From positions 241,565,161 through 241,629,160 of the forward strand of contig JBOZIK010000001.1 in the NCBI GenBank assembly GCA_051453625.1: a stretch of 64,000 bases of DNA, read 5' to 3'. The notes under the pieces are model-generated. The model was not told where the DNA came from and searched no databases. It saw only the letters and a program-made list of their open reading frames with translations. A program made the translations under genes and the position numbers. Positions 60,381-64,000 of the stretch are shown here, piece after piece. Source of the DNA: Welwitschia mirabilis (taxonomy: Eukaryota > Gnetophyta > Gnetopsida > Welwitschiales). Position 1 is the first letter of the stretch, and each line of letters starts with the position of its first letter.

Positions 60381-60657
60381 GACCTTACTCAAAAATGATT
60401 ATATACATTCAATGTTTTATCAATTGGTTTCTATTTGGTTTGGTCCCTATTTTTCTAAAACATTACAATACCTAAGACCATATTAGAAAAATAAATGTTT
60501 CTTTTTTTTTAAAATATAGTATTAGATCCAAATAAAACTTGTTTTCCTAATACTTTAAGTGTGCTTTTTCTTCTAATTTTTTGTTGATATGTTTATGTCC
60601 TTGGTTTTTATTTTGATATGCCATTTTTTACATAGTAATTTAACCTCTAAATGATTA

Positions 60658-60795
60658 GGTCCTTATCTTTTATGGAAAGTACATTCTAATGGCTCGCTTG
60701 AGATTTTCAATTTAAATTCTATGAAAATTAAGAAATTCAATGGATAAAGGTTAAAAATCCATGAGTTACCTATTAATAAAATCTTGAGCTTGATA
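60658..60795 (+). pseudogene. pol: Ty3/gypsy integrase C-terminal end
   Basis: Plus-strand reading GPYLLWKVHSNGSLEIF then MKIKKFNG-stop-RLKIHELPINK matches the C-terminal GPF/Y-to-NGQRLKPY block of plant Athila/Tat-type gypsy integrase; the Gln of NGQRLK is a stop. Upstream integrase is not recognisable, so most of pol is lost or replaced. It lies on the opposite strand to the gypsy relic at 45-50 kb and has a different C-terminal sequence, so it is a separate element. A PPT and LTR follow 2.2 kb downstream. Confidence 0.65.
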
Positions 60796-61233
60796 GAAGC
60801 ACTTGTCTTAGAAATCCTCTTTCCATTGTCTAAATTATTCCTTAGTTTATTCCTTTAATAAATGTTATGCTATCACTTAAACATATTTAATTTAAATTAT
60901 GTTTCACTTTATGAAGCTACCATGACTAGTAATATTTTACTTGACCATTTCAAAGTGATAAGATTGAATTCATCTAATCTTAAGACATTCATATGTCTAT
61001 AAACTGTATTTTAAAGGAAGATGGTTTGGTTCTTTTATTCTCTCTCAATGGTGTAAGTATTTAATTATTTGGGTACATTCTTCTTTATTTATCATCTAAT
61101 TACTTCACTTTAATCCTTAAGAGTACTTGATCATGTGGGATTTTACTTTATTTTAAAANNNNNNNNNNNNNNNNNNNNNNNNNNNNNNNNNNNNNNNNNN
61201 NNNNNNNNNNNNNNNNNNNNNNNNGAGAGAGGG

Positions 61234-61271
<38 letters not shown>

Positions 61272-62989
61272 ATAAAAAAAGGTCATGATCTTTCACATCC
61301 AAGCTAAATAGATGGTCACCATGATGTCCTATTACACTAGGGTAAATTTTCTCAAGAGGGACCTTTAGTAGTGTTAGTAGTTATGGGAACTCTATTGGGG
61401 GGTTAGTTGGCCATTTGTTATGGGTTATAACTCTTCTAATAGTGGTTGGACTCCTCTTATCATGGACATAATTATCATTTAAAGGCCATGGGATTAATGA
61501 TTTTCCTAATATCATCAAAGGCATTACTTTTTTTCTAGACTCATTAAGCATATTGTATTCCCATATGATCATTTTATATTTTTAAATTCTAGTGTGGTTT
61601 TGAGGTGTAAGTAAATGGGTCCATTTTTAAGTAGCTTTTAATCTTTTCATTCATTGTTTGAAAACATTAAATATACTTGACATCATCAAAATCACTGCCT
61701 ATTCAAGTGGTACTTTATGAAGTTTTTTACATTATGTTATGCATTATTAATTAGGTAATTTTATGATTTATATGAACTAAAATTTAGGGTAGGTAAATAA
61801 TCTTCTTGATATTATTAGTTGCCCATTTTCATTTTATTTTTCTTTAGCTATTTTGCTTGGTATTTCAAAGTCATTTCCATACTTTTTTATCATCAAACTT
61901 AGAAATTGATTATTTATTAGTTTTTCTTATTGTTTTCATTTTTACTTACATTGTTTATCTATAGGAGCTAATCTAGTTTTAGCATTTTAATAGATGATGT
62001 TCCTTTAGTCCATGATGATAATGTTTTCCATTTAGCCTTATAGCTTCTTTTCAAGTTTTAACACATCTATGTGATATCATTAAATCATTTTAAGTTTGGG
62101 CACATTTGTTAATTTTTTTTACCAATGCTTCTTTCTCTCTTGGTGCATTATCATTGTCCTATCATGACATCATTTTTTCCTACATTGAGTTTTTTCCAAC
62201 TTTTGACTCTTTCACCATGATGTTAGTTTATGCATTTTTGTCTATTCTTTTATGTTTATGTAATACATAATGTATTGATTTATAAGTAGGGGGAGGACAT
62301 ACTTTTAAGATTTTTTTAGTAAAATTTTAATTGTGTGAGTTATTTTTGAGCTTTCATGATACATGTACGAGATGTGCTAGTCTGGTTATGATTTCATATT
62401 ATTTATGTGATATGCTTCATGGATATTATTTAGCATGCCTCATACTTAACAATAAAGTAATTGTAGGATTTTTCTTATTGGTAAGGTCTAATCTAGAAGA
62501 TTCAAGAATACCATGAATAAGGAGAGTAATGTTATAATTATCTTTGATGTATTTACTCCTTGTGGATTTTACTTAAAACTTCCTAATTTATTTATACATG
62601 TCATTTCGAGTTATCATTATTTTGATTATGCATATGCATCATCATTTTTTTAAGTTATCATGATTACATCTTACAATGATTTTTTGTATGACATATAAAT
62701 TTTATTTTGCAATTTGATAAATGTTTTAAGTGAGGGGCTAATGTAGATTATAGTACCTTTTTTTATGATTATGATCTCAAGAATTTAATTTTTAGCATAT
62801 TTTTAAAGCCTATCATCCCCACCATTGTCCGAATGATGTACAAGATGTTAAATTTATTAGATTTTGATATTTTATCTTGCATGATGAGATTTTTAAGCTT
62901 GATTTAGATTTTCTTAGTTAATGTTTGTCTTACTTAATTTGGTTCACAATTATAGTTGTTCACCTACTTTATCAGGGATTAATAACACT
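60796..62989 (+). other. Probable 3' untranslated region of the plus-strand gypsy element
   Basis: T-rich, no coding supported, with PPT-like purine clusters TAGGGGGAGGA (62286) and AAGTGAGGGG (62738) and the phrase TTTAAGTTTGGGCACA near 62090, similar to the TAAGTTTGGGG phrase common after integrase in Athila/Tat elements. A 66-N gap (61159-61224) and a GA microsatellite interrupt it. A minus-strand frame at 61381-61572 is not recognised. Confidence 0.4.
61225..61269. repeat. (GA)n microsatellite
   Basis: About 45 bases of GA repeats with two interruptions at the left, starting directly at the right edge of a 66-N gap. The gap was probably caused by this repeat, so its true length is unknown. 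Confidence 0.95.
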
Positions 62990-63000
62990 AAGTGAGGAGG
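62990..63000 (+). other. Polypurine tract of the plus-strand gypsy element
   Basis: AAGTGAGGAGG, three bases before the TG start of the LTR at 63004. Supports the reading of 63004 onward as a 3' LTR. Confidence 0.6.
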
Positions 63001-63003
63001 CTA

Positions 63004-63692
63004 TGTTGTGATGCCAAATTATATGTATTTAATGTAGTAGTTTAAGTACTTTAGTAGGATATTTAGATAGGTTTAAGTGGAGTTTCACAATAATTAAGAG
63101 TTAATGTTATTATTACATAAATGTACAATACTTAACATATTTGAAGTCATTTCAGATGAATTTTAAAACTTGTAATTCTGAGGAGGAATTTGATGATTAA
63201 AGAGGCTAATTTGATTTAATGAAAGAACTCAAAAAGGATGTCATCCCCAGTATCATCTAGATGATATCACTAGAGGACAATATATTAAAATCTGATAAGG
63301 ATGCAAATTAGACTGAGCTAGAAGCTAATGTAGGATTATTTTTAATATGTCATCATCTATAGTATCATTTGGATGATAGGCAACATGACATTGCACCTAA
63401 CTCTGTAACTAATACATCAAAATTTACCTAACTTTGTAATTTGTTACATGCCTCCCTTTGGAATCACTAAGATTTTTTTTGGTTATTAGGTTTTCTATTT
63501 TTAGGATGTTCCTTGTAATAAATACCTCTTACCTTTATTTTTGAGTCTATCAGTTGCATCTAACAATCTTATAATGGGAGATCAAAGGGCAGGAGATTCA
63601 TCCATAGTTACAGAGAGAGCTCTTCCTTAGTGTTCAGTTATGTATCCTCCATTAGGGTGCTACTACTTTATAAGTGGATGTTGATTCGAGAT
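63004..63692 (+). repeat. LTR (5' part) of the same family as the solo LTR at 27.4 kb
   Basis: Starts TGTTGTGATGCCAAATT and follows 27402-28190 in order: TTTGAGTACTTT-type segment then TAGGATAT, two GTCATC...GATGA units 109 bases apart (63240, 63349; three in the solo LTR), then GGGAGATCAAAGGGCAGGAG (28063 counterpart) and CCTCCATTAGGGTG. Cut off by the terminal gap. Confidence 0.7.
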
Positions 63693-64000
63693 NNNNNNNN
63701 NNNNNNNNNNNNNNNNNNNNNNNNNNNNNNNNNNNNNNNNNNNNNNNNNNNNNNNNNNNNNNNNNNNNNNNNNNNNNNNNNNNNNNNNNNNNNNNNNNNN
63801 NNNNNNNNNNNNNNNNNNNNNNNNNNNNNNNNNNNNNNNNNNNNNNNNNNNNNNNNNNNNNNNNNNNNNNNNNNNNNNNNNNNNNNNNNNNNNNNNNNNN
63901 NNNNNNNNNNNNNNNNNNNNNNNNNNNNNNNNNNNNNNNNNNNNNNNNNNNNNNNNNNNNNNNNNNNNNNNNNNNNNNNNNNNNNNNNNNNNNNNNNNNN
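63693..64000. other. Assembly gap to the window end
   Basis: 308 N; hides the rest of the LTR and any target duplication. Confidence 0.95.

Overview
The window looks like gene-poor, heterochromatin-like DNA from a flowering plant, possibly a monocot. It is very AT-rich, has ten assembly gaps, and is made almost entirely of decayed retroelements. The evidence for a plant is: initiator-Met-tRNA primer-binding sites next to LTR ends, Ty1/copia gag-pol with an extra ORF after pol as in Sirevirus-type elements, Ty3/gypsy pol of the plant Athila/Tat kind, CACTA-like ends, and a pseudogene fragment of the purine-pathway enzyme FGAM synthase (plant PUR4). I see no intact cellular gene.

Layout. 1-2285: unrecognised sequence with short open frames. 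2286-3222: a copia PBS and gag fragment, the least decayed coding piece here. 3216-9860: a pair of diverged direct repeats (3216-4345 and 8824-9860) with a minus-strand TATA box. The interval holds a striking array of four minus-strand PBS-like motifs (7824-7998), two minisatellites and a SINE/LINE-like tail. 11882-29787: the centrepiece, a 17.9 kb copia structure LTR-gag-pol-ORF3-LTR-gag-pol-ORF3-LTR. It is bounded by an exact 5-bp duplication (AGAAG), so it behaves as one insertion with two internal regions sharing a middle LTR. A solo LTR of an unrelated family, with its own 5-bp duplication GATAT, sits inside the second unit. 29793-45100: mostly AT-rich filler with a candidate tRNA-derived SINE at 34.5 kb.

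45.1-50.1 kb: a minus-strand gypsy relic reading gag, protease, (gap), RT, RNase H, integrase from high to low coordinates. 53.1 kb: an isolated G-run island able to form a G-quadruplex. 53.5-54.2 kb: a second copia gag relic. 55.26-56.09 kb: the PUR4 pseudogene fragment, containing a gap that appears to be an assembly artefact. 57.9-58.5 kb: a candidate CACTA element with a hairpin array. 58.9-60.4 kb: two degraded, internally duplicated ORFs of unknown family. 60.66-63.0 kb: the 3' part of a plus-strand gypsy element ending in a polypurine tract and an LTR (63004 onward) of the same family as the solo LTR at 27.4 kb.

Nothing here forms a working pathway. The two copia units carry damage in different enzymes (protease in one, RT in the other), and every pol relic has several stops or frameshifts. 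The most informative features are structural: the three-LTR element, nested insertions, repeat-number differences between related copies, a captured host-gene fragment, and an apparently false gap.
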